DNA of 64,000 nucleotides, from assembly GCF_003144035.1 (NCBI RefSeq), contig NZ_QFWT01000007.1:62001-126000 (forward strand), written 5' to 3'. Source of the DNA: Vibrio albus (GTDB taxonomy: Bacteria; Pseudomonadota; Gammaproteobacteria; Enterobacterales; Vibrionaceae). The notes beneath the pieces were generated by a model that saw only the letters and a program-made list of their open reading frames with translations, was not told the origin of the DNA and made no database searches. The translations under genes were made by a program, and so were the position numbers. Positions 52,893 through 60,856 of the stretch are shown one piece after another; the stretch's first letter is position 1; every line of letters starts with the position of its first letter.

Positions 52893-53059
52893 GGGGCAGA
52901 AATGAGTTTGGCAACATCGCCTCTGTTTGTCGCCTCTGTTAGATTCCAATCAGCACAGAAAGCACTACCTCTATAAGAACTATGCTTTAGTTCAGTTCAC
53001 CCTTACAACCGTAGATATTAACCATTAAGACAGACGTTACACTTTCAAGGATGCATAAC
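52893..53059 (+). repeat. 167-bp inverted repeat, right copy
   Basis: It starts with a GGGGCA border (52893-52898) and matches 30128-30294 in reverse. The gap 52643-53408 holds this repeat, the ietA promoter region and the left end of the next module; no gene is visible in it. Confidence 0.85.
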
Positions 53060-53305
53060 TTTATTGTTCCAAAACAACCAATAACTGGTGTAATATTAAC
53101 CTTAAATTCTCTACTTACGAAAATGTACCTTTTCCAAAGTAGAGCTTGTAAAATTTAAAGGTCGAATAGTTTGCGACTCACTTTTCGCGCACGAGGGGCA
53201 TAAAGTCACGTATAAGCACCTTTTTGAGTGGATAAAAGGAACGATAGCCGTCCTATTCTAAAACCATGATATACCGGGTGGTTTAGCAGTGGCGTTATCC
53301 ATTTT

Positions 53306-53360
53306 GGCGAACTCTATTCTACATAGAGTTGTATGTTGGCAAACTTTATTTTACCTACAC
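53306..53360. repeat. Left terminal boxes of the TnpS/TnpT-like module
   Basis: TGGCGAACTCTATTC (about 53306-53320) and TGGCAAACTTTATTTT (about 53338-53353) repeat a common box. The first matches, reversed, GATAAAGTTCGCCA near 58538-58551 at the other end of the module, so they look like terminal inverted repeats with internal repeats. Confidence 0.5.
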
Positions 53361-53408
53361 ACTTTTATTTTCATATTTCGGCACAACAAGGTACGGAGGC
53401 GGAAAATC

Positions 53409-53615
53409 GTGGATTTAACTGAAATGGCACTAGTAGCAGCAGTACTTTCAACTCTTGGTTTTGCAGTTACCCTTATACGGCATGTCTTGTTTAAAAGGGA
53501 GTTCTATAAACTAAAAGAGGACATGAAAAAACATACTCTTGAGCACGGTGTTAACGAGGAGCTATGGATTTTATTTGTTACGCGGTCACGGAAGATGCTT
53601 AGGTTCTGGAGGTAA
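53409..53615 (+). CDS. Small membrane-anchored hypothetical protein, 68 residues
   Basis: GTG 53409 follows acggaggcggaaaatc, so it is preferred over a start at 53289 that would lie in the repeat boxes. Residues 6-25 are hydrophobic (MALVAAVLSTLGFAVTLI); the rest is basic and helical. It is 3 bp from the next gene. The function is unknown. Confidence 0.55.
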   Translation: MDLTEMALVAAVLSTLGFAVTLIRHVLFKREFYKLKEDMKKHTLEHGVNEELWILFVTRSRKMLRFWR

Positions 53616-53618
53616 CAT

Positions 53619-53900
53619 ATGCTAAATAAAACAAAGTTTGAAAAAGTTCTAAGTAGAGTGATCAACAAAAACAGCGCTCGTTGCTCAAAGTGCAAGCGAA
53701 TGTTTACTCAGCCATGTCATACCTTTGGTGGTCTCGATGCAGAGGGCAAAGTTCATAATGTAGCTCTATGCTGTAGAGACTATATTGTAGACATGCGCCA
53801 TTATGGTGTTTATACAACCCTTCCAGTTAATACAGCAGAAGGTGAACGCCAGGCCAAAGAACTATTAGATTCCCACCCCAAAGACGCAAGCAGGTATTGA
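53619..53900 (+). CDS. Hypothetical protein with a zinc-ribbon-like Cys cluster, 93 residues
   Basis: CSKCKRMF (about 22-29) and a later CC pair (about 51-52) could bind zinc. The N-terminus is basic. It follows the small membrane protein by 3 bp, so they are co-transcribed. No family is recognised. Confidence 0.58.
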   Translation: MLNKTKFEKVLSRVINKNSARCSKCKRMFTQPCHTFGGLDAEGKVHNVALCCRDYIVDMRHYGVYTTLPVNTAEGERQAKELLDSHPKDASRY

Positions 53901-54050
53901 CTGTTCTAGTGAAACAGCGAGCAAAACCAAGATTGCACCAAACGAACAAAGAGTAAAAGTAATTAAAAAACAGCCAGATACAAAGCTGTTCTAACAAAAC
54001 AAAGACAAAATTCCCTTTATTGTCCCAAAAGAACACTCGAAGAGAAGCCA

Positions 54051-54599
54051 ATGTGTAACGGAAAAGTTATTTTTGTTAGCCAGAGAGAGGCTGAGACTAT
54101 TCACCCAGAGCCCGGAGTAGCAATGATTTCTATCACCGATCCGGGAAAACCTTTAGCTGAACTAGGTTCCTGGGAGCTGATATACAGAGATTCTTTTTTT
54201 GATGGAGGCTATAGTGAAGACGCTATCCACATCCATAAAGATGAGTTTCGAATGCGCTATTGTTCTTATATTGATTCAGAACAGGCAGAGAAACTAAAAA
54301 ATTTCATATCTCAACTAATCTCTTCTGGAGTGAATAAAATCTACGTTCACTGCTATTTTGGTCGTTCACGCAGTGGAGCTGTTGCTAAATACCTGGTGGA
54401 TCAGTTCGGTTTTGAAAGCAATAAACCAATTGAGAGCCCAAATATGACTGTATATAAATTGCTATGTAATCCAGTACGGTTTGAACCCTTGATCCAGCAA
54501 TATGAACAAGCTGCTAAAGCTCCTAAAGAAGAAAAGCAACCAACAATATCCCAGAAGTTCGTAGATTTATTGATGGTAGCTTTAGGGCTTAAAAAATAA
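54051..54599 (+). CDS. Protein-tyrosine/dual-specificity phosphatase-like protein, 182 residues
   Basis: The P-loop signature VHCYFGRSRSGA contains Cys101 and Arg107 in the C-x5-R arrangement of tyrosine phosphatases, followed by a helix. The N-terminal ~90 residues form the upstream half of the domain with a candidate general-acid Asp. The ATG follows agagaagccaatg-type bases. It is carried beside a recombinase gene; the substrate is unknown. Confidence 0.7.
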   Translation: MCNGKVIFVSQREAETIHPEPGVAMISITDPGKPLAELGSWELIYRDSFFDGGYSEDAIHIHKDEFRMRYCSYIDSEQAEKLKNFISQLISSGVNKIYVHCYFGRSRSGAVAKYLVDQFGFESNKPIESPNMTVYKLLCNPVRFEPLIQQYEQAAKAPKEEKQPTISQKFVDLLMVALGLKK

Positions 54600-54656
54600 T
54601 CAGTGAATGTGGCCCCTACTCTCGATACAACGTGCATGAAAAGAAGAGAAACCAAC

Positions 54657-55625
54657 ATGGAATATCACGCTAACAACATAATAACTGCGGAACAACAAGG
54701 AGAGCTGATCACCGCAGAACAGATTAAGAGCAGTATAAAAACTAACGCGGCATCAGCCTATTTACTTAGTCTCCGCTCAAAGCTTAGCCGTCAAAAAATG
54801 GGTTACTTCCTGAATAATGTAGCCAAAATGACGGGCAACCAAAGCATGTTTCATTGTGACTGGGGGACAATGAGACGCCACCATGTCCAGGGTATTATTG
54901 ACTTGCTTATTGATGCAGGAAGAGCTCCAGACACCATTAACACCTATCTTGCTGGGTTAAAAGGCGTCGCTCTTGAAGCATGGACAATGAAGCAGATTGA
55001 TATGGAAAGTTATCACCATATCAAGCAAATAAAGAATGTGCGTGGCGAAAGAATTCCCAAAGGGAGAGCGCTAGAACGTCATGAAGTTGCCCAGCTTTTC
55101 AAAGTGTGTGATGAAGACTCACGATGTAAAGGAGTTAGAGATAGTGCAATTTTTGGGGTGCTTTTAGGCTGCGGTTTAAGGAGAGGTGAAATAGTGGCCC
55201 TAGATCTAGGCCATATAAATTGGCGAGAACAAGCAATTACAGTTATGGGTAAAGGTAATAAAGAACGATTGGCCTTTATGCCCGACGGAACGCTTAGAAG
55301 ATTAAAATTGTGGGTTAATGATGTTCGAGGTGAACAGCCTGGGCCTCTTTTTCCAAGAATTCGACGACATGATGATGTACAAGACAGTCGAATGACAGAT
55401 CAGGCAATCTACGAAATCTTGAGAACTCGACGAATGGAAGCTGGGTTAGAGCATTGCTCTCCTCATGATTTGCGTCGGACTTACGCGAACGACTTATTGG
55501 AAACTGGCGTTGATATCATGACCTTAAAGGATATGATGGGACATGCTAGCGTTACTACCACTCAAAGGTATATTCGCATCAAAGATGAGCAAATGCGAAA
55601 TGCAAGTAAGAGGTTGGTAATTTAA
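54657..55625 (+). CDS. Tyrosine recombinase (TnpS-like cointegrate resolvase)
   Basis: The 322-residue protein from ATG 54657 has a SAM-like N-terminal domain and the catalytic residues Arg175 (GCGLRRGE), Lys199 (MGKGNKER), His270 and Arg273 (SPHDLRRT), His296 and the nucleophile Tyr305 (TTQRYIRI). Length and the presence of a KfrA/TnpT-like gene in the same module recall TnpS/TnpT of Tn4651. There the two genes are divergent; here they point toward each other. Confidence 0.75.
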   Translation: MEYHANNIITAEQQGELITAEQIKSSIKTNAASAYLLSLRSKLSRQKMGYFLNNVAKMTGNQSMFHCDWGTMRRHHVQGIIDLLIDAGRAPDTINTYLAGLKGVALEAWTMKQIDMESYHHIKQIKNVRGERIPKGRALERHEVAQLFKVCDEDSRCKGVRDSAIFGVLLGCGLRRGEIVALDLGHINWREQAITVMGKGNKERLAFMPDGTLRRLKLWVNDVRGEQPGPLFPRIRRHDDVQDSRMTDQAIYEILRTRRMEAGLEHCSPHDLRRTYANDLLETGVDIMTLKDMMGHASVTTTQRYIRIKDEQMRNASKRLVI

Positions 55626-55626
55626 C

Positions 55627-56415
55627 ATGCTCGTATCATTTCTGACATGGTTTTTAGTTGGTTTGCAGCCCATTGTGCTGGTGGTCATTATTCAAAACCT
55701 TATTGGAAAGTTGTTAACCCCTATTGCGCTTCGCAATAAAGCCAGCCGGGGGGTGTACTTAGCTACAGCAGCTATTGGAGTGCCTATTCATGAACTCAGT
55801 CATGCTATTGCGGCGTTCCTTTTTCGGCACCGAATAACCAAAATAAAGTTTTTTGAATACACAGCTGGGCATGGCCGCTTGGGATACGTCGAGCATCAAT
55901 GGAACGTGTTGTCACCGTTGCAAAATGTCGGGCTTTTCTTTATTGGTATTGCTCCTTTGATAGGAGCTGGTGCAGTCATATACTTAACTACAAAGCTAAT
56001 GCTTCCAGGCTTATTGGATACGCTGGCTTGGCGCATAGTAGAAATTCCTATGGGAATAACGGGCGATCCAGTCAAAGATGCTTTCTATGCTGTGCAGTAC
56101 GGCATTTCTGGTGCTGGTATTGCGATTCTTTCCGTGAGCTCGGAGCCTCAGTTCTGGCTCTGGATGCTGATCAGCAGCGTTGTGGCGTTTCACTCGACAC
56201 CAAGCAAAGCTGATATGCAGAGCGCATGGAAGGGAGCGATAGCCGTAGGAGTGTTATTAACGGGGATTGTCTTCATTTTCGAGGCTTATTATCCACTAAC
56301 CGAAATGGTGGTTGGTTATTGGCTTTACAGTGTATCTATTATGTCTGCCACAATTGTATTTTCTATGCCTTGGTGGGTAATATTGCTGATGATCGCTATG
56401 GTTTCAAAACGCTAG
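55627..56415 (+). CDS. Membrane zinc metallopeptidase-like protein (M50-type HExxH), 262 residues
   Basis: The protein has six or so hydrophobic helices. The motif HELSH (residues 55-59) in a membrane-embedded segment resembles site-2 proteases. A second conserved acidic motif is not certain. The gene starts 1 bp after the recombinase stop, so it is translationally linked. Intramembrane proteolysis is inferred. Confidence 0.62.
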   Translation: MLVSFLTWFLVGLQPIVLVVIIQNLIGKLLTPIALRNKASRGVYLATAAIGVPIHELSHAIAAFLFRHRITKIKFFEYTAGHGRLGYVEHQWNVLSPLQNVGLFFIGIAPLIGAGAVIYLTTKLMLPGLLDTLAWRIVEIPMGITGDPVKDAFYAVQYGISGAGIAILSVSSEPQFWLWMLISSVVAFHSTPSKADMQSAWKGAIAVGVLLTGIVFIFEAYYPLTEMVVGYWLYSVSIMSATIVFSMPWWVILLMIAMVSKR

Positions 56416-56900
56416 CTCTCTGTTTTTTTAGCTGTTCTCTCAAGCAAAGCGCTTTGGCGGAGTATTGCCAACACATCAGCAACCGTCATTTTCCATCCCA
56501 TAGCAAGACGTCGAATGATAAACGAACCTAATTCAGTACGTTCTTGCGGATTAAACAAACACTGTTTAACCTGCCCTGCTTCTGATAAGGATAGTGAAAT
56601 CCCTTCGGGTCCATTATGTTGTAATTTGAAACCTTTGTTACGCTTAGAACCGTGATAAGCCCCCTCAGATAAACGAGCAAGGCCGAACAGTACCTGAGTA
56701 AAGCTGGTAAGCTCATACCTTGTCAACTGGACGGAAATTTTTTCCTGCCAGTTTGCATCAGTGCCAAGAAGTGGCGCAATCTCGATTGTGACCGAAGGAT
56801 ATTCATCCTTTTGGGTCTCTGTATACTGGAACTGAACTACAACACGCTGGTGTTTGTTATAGATTTTAAAAGCTTCACCAAACAATTTAGTTTCGCTCAT
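56412..56900 (-). CDS. Hypothetical protein, 162 residues
   Basis: The protein is mixed alpha/beta and includes RVVVQFQYTETQKDEYPSV and a late helical part. It overlaps the end of the metallopeptidase gene by 4 bp on the opposite strand. It lies 2 bp after the TnpT/KfrA-like gene, so it is its operon partner. No family is recognised. Confidence 0.6.
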   Translation of the reverse strand: MSETKLFGEAFKIYNKHQRVVVQFQYTETQKDEYPSVTIEIAPLLGTDANWQEKISVQLTRYELTSFTQVLFGLARLSEGAYHGSKRNKGFKLQHNGPEGISLSLSEAGQVKQCLFNPQERTELGSFIIRRLAMGWKMTVADVLAILRQSALLERTAKKTES

Positions 56901-56902
56901 AA

Positions 56903-57853
56903 CTAATCTTTCACCTCAAGTTGCGACAATTTTTTCTTTGTACTGATATGAGCTTTGCGTTCGGAATTCAAATCAGATTCAAGTTTGCTTTTTGCTTTTG
57001 AAGTGGCCGCGTGAGCTGCTTTTTCGGTATCGAGAGCTTCGCTAATTGTCTCCAGTCGCCCCAACCCTTTCTCTGATTGCATAAGCCGCTCTTGAAGATG
57101 GTTAACTCTATCCTGAGTTGTTTGATGCGATTCTTTCTCTGCTTTTAAAGATTCACGGAGTGCTTCATTTTGAGCACTTATAGTCGCGTTTTGTGTTTCT
57201 GCTTGGGTGAGTTTTTCGCGGATATCTTTTAACTCAGAGCGTAGTTGTTCACGGTTAGATTGAGCCTCTTCTACCAGCTTACTGCTGTCCTCAAGACGCA
57301 TCTCCGCTTTGGCTAAGTCTGTGGTTAATCGGTCAATCTGAGTTCGATGTTCAACAATCACCCTACTCTTTTCTTCTAGTTGATCACGCAGTGTCTGTTC
57401 AGTAGTAGTCCAAGATGATTTGGCCGCTGCATGTTGTTCGCTATGTTCCTGTGCCAACTGTTCTTTCTTTTGAACTTCAAATTGAAGGCGCTCTATTTTG
57501 CTTTCAGCATCAGCTAAGGCAGAAAGAGCCTCTGCTTCGGAACTTTTAGCAGCACGTAGCGTTTCTTCAAAGCGAGATTCAATAGCAGTTTGAAACCTGC
57601 CCATCTCTTTCATAAATGAGTCAGCAAATGCATCACTGAATCCCATTGATTCCATTAAATGAGCCTGGGATGCTTCGAGCTCTTCACGCCACTGCCTAAC
57701 AAAGCCTAGAGCCGTTCCTTTGGAACCTCTGCCAAGTTCTGCGATCACTCGATTGCCGCTTATCTTTTCTCCGGAAGCATGTAGACGGTCACAGACACCT
57801 TTTACGTCTGAATAAGTCAATGCAGGACTTTGTTGCCGCTTTTCCATAATCAT
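56903..57853 (-). CDS. KfrA N-terminal-domain coiled-coil protein (TnpT-like)
   Basis: The first ~70 residues match the KfrA DNA-binding domain (TYSDVKGVCDRLHASGEKISGNRVIAELGRGSKGTAL). The remaining ~240 form a long coiled coil. Plasmid KfrA proteins self-repress and aid stability; TnpT of Tn4651 helps TnpS act at its resolution site. Either role fits. An operator-like inverted repeat lies at 58045-58075, upstream of this gene. Confidence 0.75.
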   Translation of the reverse strand: MIMEKRQQSPALTYSDVKGVCDRLHASGEKISGNRVIAELGRGSKGTALGFVRQWREELEASQAHLMESMGFSDAFADSFMKEMGRFQTAIESRFEETLRAAKSSEAEALSALADAESKIERLQFEVQKKEQLAQEHSEQHAAAKSSWTTTEQTLRDQLEEKSRVIVEHRTQIDRLTTDLAKAEMRLEDSSKLVEEAQSNREQLRSELKDIREKLTQAETQNATISAQNEALRESLKAEKESHQTTQDRVNHLQERLMQSEKGLGRLETISEALDTEKAAHAATSKAKSKLESDLNSERKAHISTKKKLSQLEVKD

Positions 57854-58044
57854 TTCTCTTCAAAAAAATCAAGTATACCGTCAATAGTATGCCAAATACG
57901 GTACAGTTACAAACAAGTGTACCTTTAATACGTTAGAATTGAATGGCGGTACAGTTTGATTGTTTTGCATCTAGATAAATAATCATAACAGACTGATATT
58001 TAAGGATGTTATTATGGTTTAAATCGAGAATGAACAGGTTGTAA

Positions 58045-58075
58045 GGTGTACCGATTACTGTACTTTCGGTACACC
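58045..58075. promoter_or_regulatory. Operator-like or recombination-core inverted repeat
   Basis: GGTGTACCGA (58045-58054) and TCGGTACACC (58066-58075) are perfect inverted arms around an 11-bp spacer. Related half-sites (gtgtacc, cggtacag) occur at about 57895-57952. It sits in the divergent spacer between the KfrA-like gene and the gene at 58113. Confidence 0.6.
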
Positions 58076-58112
58076 AGTTCTAAACCAACTCTTTAAGTGC
58101 GAGGTGTGATAA

Positions 58113-58529
58113 ATGAGAAGAAAAAGTGGTGATTATCCACAATTGGTAAATGACTTAGTAATCAATACATTGTTACACCTTTATATGGAATGTAGCGATA
58201 CACGTCGGTTTGTGCCTCTCCACCAGCGAAATGCGATTGTTATGCGTTATCTGAAATCCTTACTCAAAAAAGCAGCATACAAGGAGACAAGAAAAGATAT
58301 TAAAGCTCTTATTTACGCTGGGCAGAAAGGTGACAAGTTGGAAGAGCAATTGTGGAGGCTCAAATCTCTTGTTAATAATTATGGCAATGATGTTGAAAAG
58401 TTTTACGGATTCCTCAACTTAATTGAGAGTTCGTTAGCTATTTACAGTGAGTTATTTAAAGAAAATACTGCTGTCGTTTCGAATAGAGTTTATTTGTTAG
58501 CTGATGTCGGTGGACAACAAAGTTTGTAA
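58113..58529 (+). CDS. Hypothetical protein, 138 residues
   Basis: The ATG follows gcgaggtgtgataa. The protein is basic and helical (RNAIVMRYLKSLLKKAAYKETRKD) with no recognised domain. Its last codons run into the right terminal boxes of the module (AACAAAGTTTG), which suggests that the gene end was shaped by the element border. Confidence 0.6.
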   Translation: MRRKSGDYPQLVNDLVINTLLHLYMECSDTRRFVPLHQRNAIVMRYLKSLLKKAAYKETRKDIKALIYAGQKGDKLEEQLWRLKSLVNNYGNDVEKFYGFLNLIESSLAIYSELFKENTAVVSNRVYLLADVGGQQSL

Positions 58530-58580
58530 CTCTGACGATAAAGTTCGCCACTTTTACATTAAAGATTGAAACTTTATAAG
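58513..58580. repeat. Right terminal boxes of the TnpS/TnpT-like module
   Basis: GACAACAAAGTTTG, GACGATAAAGTTCGCCA and ACATTAAAGATTG follow each other at about 22-bp steps. The middle one mirrors the left end at 53306. No transposase gene of the matching type is in the window. The gap 58530-59002 otherwise holds the type A Tn3 repeat and a res-like site. Confidence 0.5.
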
Positions 58581-58643
58581 GAGCAGTGCTTACAGGATAA
58601 GCACTGCTCCTTATAAAGGATATTTAATCTCAGAATCGTTTTT

Positions 58644-58822
58644 GGGGTCACACGACGATTCGGAAAATATTGTACGCTAAGAGCATAACCTTATATTCCT
58701 AAAGGAAAAATTTGCTTCGATTAATTCCTTGTTACAAAGTGAAGTCTTTGTCAGAGTTACCCTGCTTTTTGACCTTTGCAATAGTTGATCGGCTACAGCC
58801 CAAAAGGTGTTGAATCTGAGAC
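58644..58822 (-). repeat. 179-bp inverted copy of the resolvase A end, with a Tn3-type terminal repeat
   Basis: The segment matches 46930-47108 in reverse with about one visible mismatch. It contains the 38-bp repeat (58644-58681, GGGGTCACACGACG...TAAG) and the last ~90 bp of the resolvase A gene, and stops at 58822. It is the broken end of a second Tn3-family copy. Confidence 0.85.
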
Positions 58823-58899
58823 GGGGTGTGAAGCCCAACGGTACGGTTTCGTACGTTAAGCATTAAATCAAACAGTTAGAACGGTATGACGCTTAGGTA

Positions 58900-58998
58900 T
58901 ACTTATAAGTCACACGTAAAAATTGACACGAAAAGTAGATTTGTCATAACCTATTTGTCACACTTGTTTAGATCATAATCTAAATGTCACTTTGAGGG
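58900..58998. promoter_or_regulatory. Probable res site and promoter of resolvase B
   Basis: Several TGTCACA-type half-sites in both orientations (agtcacac, ttgacac, tttgtcataa, tttgtcacac, atgtcac) lie just upstream of the resolvase gene at 59003, as in Tn3-family res sites with paired subsites. Confidence 0.6.
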
Positions 58999-59002
58999 GC
59001 TT

Positions 59003-59638
59003 ATGTACATCTTTGGATACTTAAGAGCATCAACCTCTGATCAGAATGCAAAACGTGCTCAAGGTGCTTTACAGGAGTTTGCACAGCAAAAGGGCTTTCG
59101 AATAGCAGGTTGGTATATTGAGAATGAATCGGGAGCCTCATTACAAAGACCTGAATTACTCCGATTACTTGATGATGCTGCAATTGGTGATGCGATCATA
59201 ATAGAGCAAATTGATCGTCTTTCTCGACTTGATGAAGAAAGTTGGTTCAAATTAAAAGAAATGCTGAACCAAAAGGAACTTAAGGTAATCAGTATCGATT
59301 TACCAACTAGCCATATCGCTTTTGCGCCACACATTCCCGACGAGTTCACTCGTTCGATGATCAGGGCTATTAATGGGATGATGATGGATATGCTCGCTGC
59401 AATTGCACGAAAAGATTACCAAGATCGACGGCGGCGGCAAGCTGAAGGGATCATGAAGGCTCGAGAAGAGGGAAAATATCGAGGAAGACAAGCAGATCTC
59501 CAGCTTCATGAAAAAATCTATCAGTTAAGAGTTATCAATGGGTTAAGTATCAGTGATACCGCTAAATTGACGAATGTGTCCACTAGAACGGTAATTCGGG
59601 TGGCTAAGAAGTTAGCAAGTGAGCGTTCATTGGGATAA
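59003..59638 (+). CDS. Serine resolvase B, 211 residues
   Basis: The catalytic domain begins FGYLRASTSDQN with Ser10, followed by EQIDRLSRLD. The C-terminal HTH is SISDTAKLTNVSTRTVIRV. The related remnant at 35319-35633 shares the last ~95 residues. The gene ends 4 bp before the right Tn3-type repeat. It is intact and could resolve cointegrates at the site upstream. Confidence 0.88.
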   Translation: MYIFGYLRASTSDQNAKRAQGALQEFAQQKGFRIAGWYIENESGASLQRPELLRLLDDAAIGDAIIIEQIDRLSRLDEESWFKLKEMLNQKELKVISIDLPTSHIAFAPHIPDEFTRSMIRAINGMMMDMLAAIARKDYQDRRRRQAEGIMKAREEGKYRGRQADLQLHEKIYQLRVINGLSISDTAKLTNVSTRTVIRVAKKLASERSLG

Positions 59639-59642
59639 GAAG

Positions 59643-59677
59643 CTTAACGTTTCTGTTCCTTATGGGCTTTAGTCCCC
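59643..59677 (-). repeat. Tn3-type terminal inverted repeat, right (35 bp)
   Basis: Read inward it begins GGGGACTAAAGCCCATAAGG and ends TTAAG. It aligns to the left repeat at 35277 with a 3-bp gap. The outer flank (taaac) does not match the left flank (acaaa), so no 5-bp target duplication is seen. Confidence 0.75.
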
Positions 59678-59688
59678 TAAACAAGAAA

Positions 59689-59797
59689 TGCCCCATTTGG
59701 TGTTAACTCAATTACTCAGTGGCAGATCGTGCCACTGGTATAGCAGTACTTTTCCTCATGGCTGACGGTTGAGGGGCGGTGCTCAGAAACTCCCAGA
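59689..59797 (-). repeat. GGGGCA-type border repeat, copy F
   Basis: It is the reverse of copies A and D: TGCCCC (59689-59694), gttaactcaattactcagtgg, a ccactg stem and cctcatggctgacgg. It lies 11 bp outside the right Tn3-type repeat. Confidence 0.7.
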
Positions 59798-59835
59798 ACT
59801 GAGCAAAATGCCGAATTTATACAGGTAAACTTAAA

Positions 59836-60155
59836 ATGAATACTCATATAACTGTACTGACTATAAAGAGAGAAGTGGCGGTGAATCTTGTGGGATATCA
59901 TTGGGTGTATCCAAACATTCCGACTTAATTGAGTTTACGATCTCAGATACGGGTGTGAGTATCGAGATCGAGAAGTTAAAAGAGGTCATAAACCCCTTTA
60001 CTCGTCTAGACTCAGCAAGAAGTGCAGATTACTCTAATGTCGGATTAGGCCTCTCTATCACGAAAGCATTGGCGAACAATTACGGTGGAAATCTACTGTT
60101 AAGTCGCAATAAACCTCATGGTTTGAAGTGTACATTTACGATTGCCATACATTGA
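59836..60155 (+). pseudogene. Sensor histidine kinase fragment (HATPase C-terminal part)
   Basis: The frame has FTISDTG (N/G1-box region), FTRLDSAR and GLGLSITKALANNYGG (G2 box), the end of an EnvZ-like ATPase domain. There is no dimerisation or sensor part and no start codon; the frame opens near 59836. The insertions to its left probably removed the rest. Confidence 0.75.
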
Positions 60156-60176
60156 CACCATTCCTCTACACCTAAG

Positions 60177-60206
60177 GTACCTTGACGGTGTTTATCTTCA
60201 AGGTAC
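60177..60206. terminator. Hairpin between convergent genes
   Basis: GTACCTTG (60177-60184) pairs perfectly with CAAGGTAC (60199-60206). It lies between the kinase fragment and the dsbA-like gene on the opposite strand. Confidence 0.55.
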
Positions 60207-60223
60207 TTAATGAGGTATTGCGC

Positions 60224-60856
60224 CTATTTGAGCTCGCTTTGCACTAAGTCATAGAGCTGCTGTGAACCAAAGCTCTCTAAAGGTTTCCCGTTTACAAAAA
60301 ATGTTGGCGTTTTTTGAATCCCTAACGATTTTACATCCGCTGTATCTTGTTCAAGTACTTGAATTATGTCTGGATCTTCCATGTCTTCGCGAGCTTTAGA
60401 AATATCCAATCCTGCACTTTCAGCAATGTTCCAGACATTTGCTAAATTTGGTTTACTGTGTGAAGCCCAAGAGTTTTGTCCTGCTAATATAGATACAAGC
60501 ACCTCACTATAAAGCCCTTGGCGCCTTGCCGCCTCTAACATTAATACGACTTCATCTGAGCCTTCATGAAACGCAGCGTAACGCAATACGAGGCGAATAT
60601 CGTCTGGGTTTTCGTTCATGATTTTCTTAACAAAAGGGTAAAATGCTCTGCAAGCCTCACAAGCAGGGTCAAAAAACTCTACGATGGTTACTTTGGCTGT
60701 TTCGGGACCAAAGCTTACTGAGTATTGCCGTTCGAGCTCATTGTTTTTAACTGAAATATCAACATTATTTTGCTGTTGATACCAACTAAACATAAAAGCA
60801 GTGAGCAGTGCTCCCATTAGCAAAGTAATTGAAAGTACGATTTTATTTTGGTTCAT
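60224..60856 (-). CDS. DsbA-family thiol:disulfide oxidoreductase, 210 residues
   Basis: The start at ATG 60856 gives an N-terminal membrane segment (IVLSITLLMGALLTAFMFSW) that anchors a periplasmic thioredoxin-like domain. The redox motif is CEAC in FDPACEACRAFYP, and the cis-Pro loop is KTPTFFVNG. It overlaps the dsbB-like gene by 14 bp and is its likely redox partner. Confidence 0.85.
   Translation of the reverse strand: MNQNKIVLSITLLMGALLTAFMFSWYQQQNNVDISVKNNELERQYSVSFGPETAKVTIVEFFDPACEACRAFYPFVKKIMNENPDDIRLVLRYAAFHEGSDEVVLMLEAARRQGLYSEVLVSILAGQNSWASHSKPNLANVWNIAESAGLDISKAREDMEDPDIIQVLEQDTADVKSLGIQKTPTFFVNGKPLESFGSQQLYDLVQSELK

Noticed and set aside
35277..59677. A classical Tn3 transposon with a 5-bp target duplication
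   Set aside because: The flanks are acaaa and taaac, and no transposase gene is present, so simple transposition of the unit is not shown.
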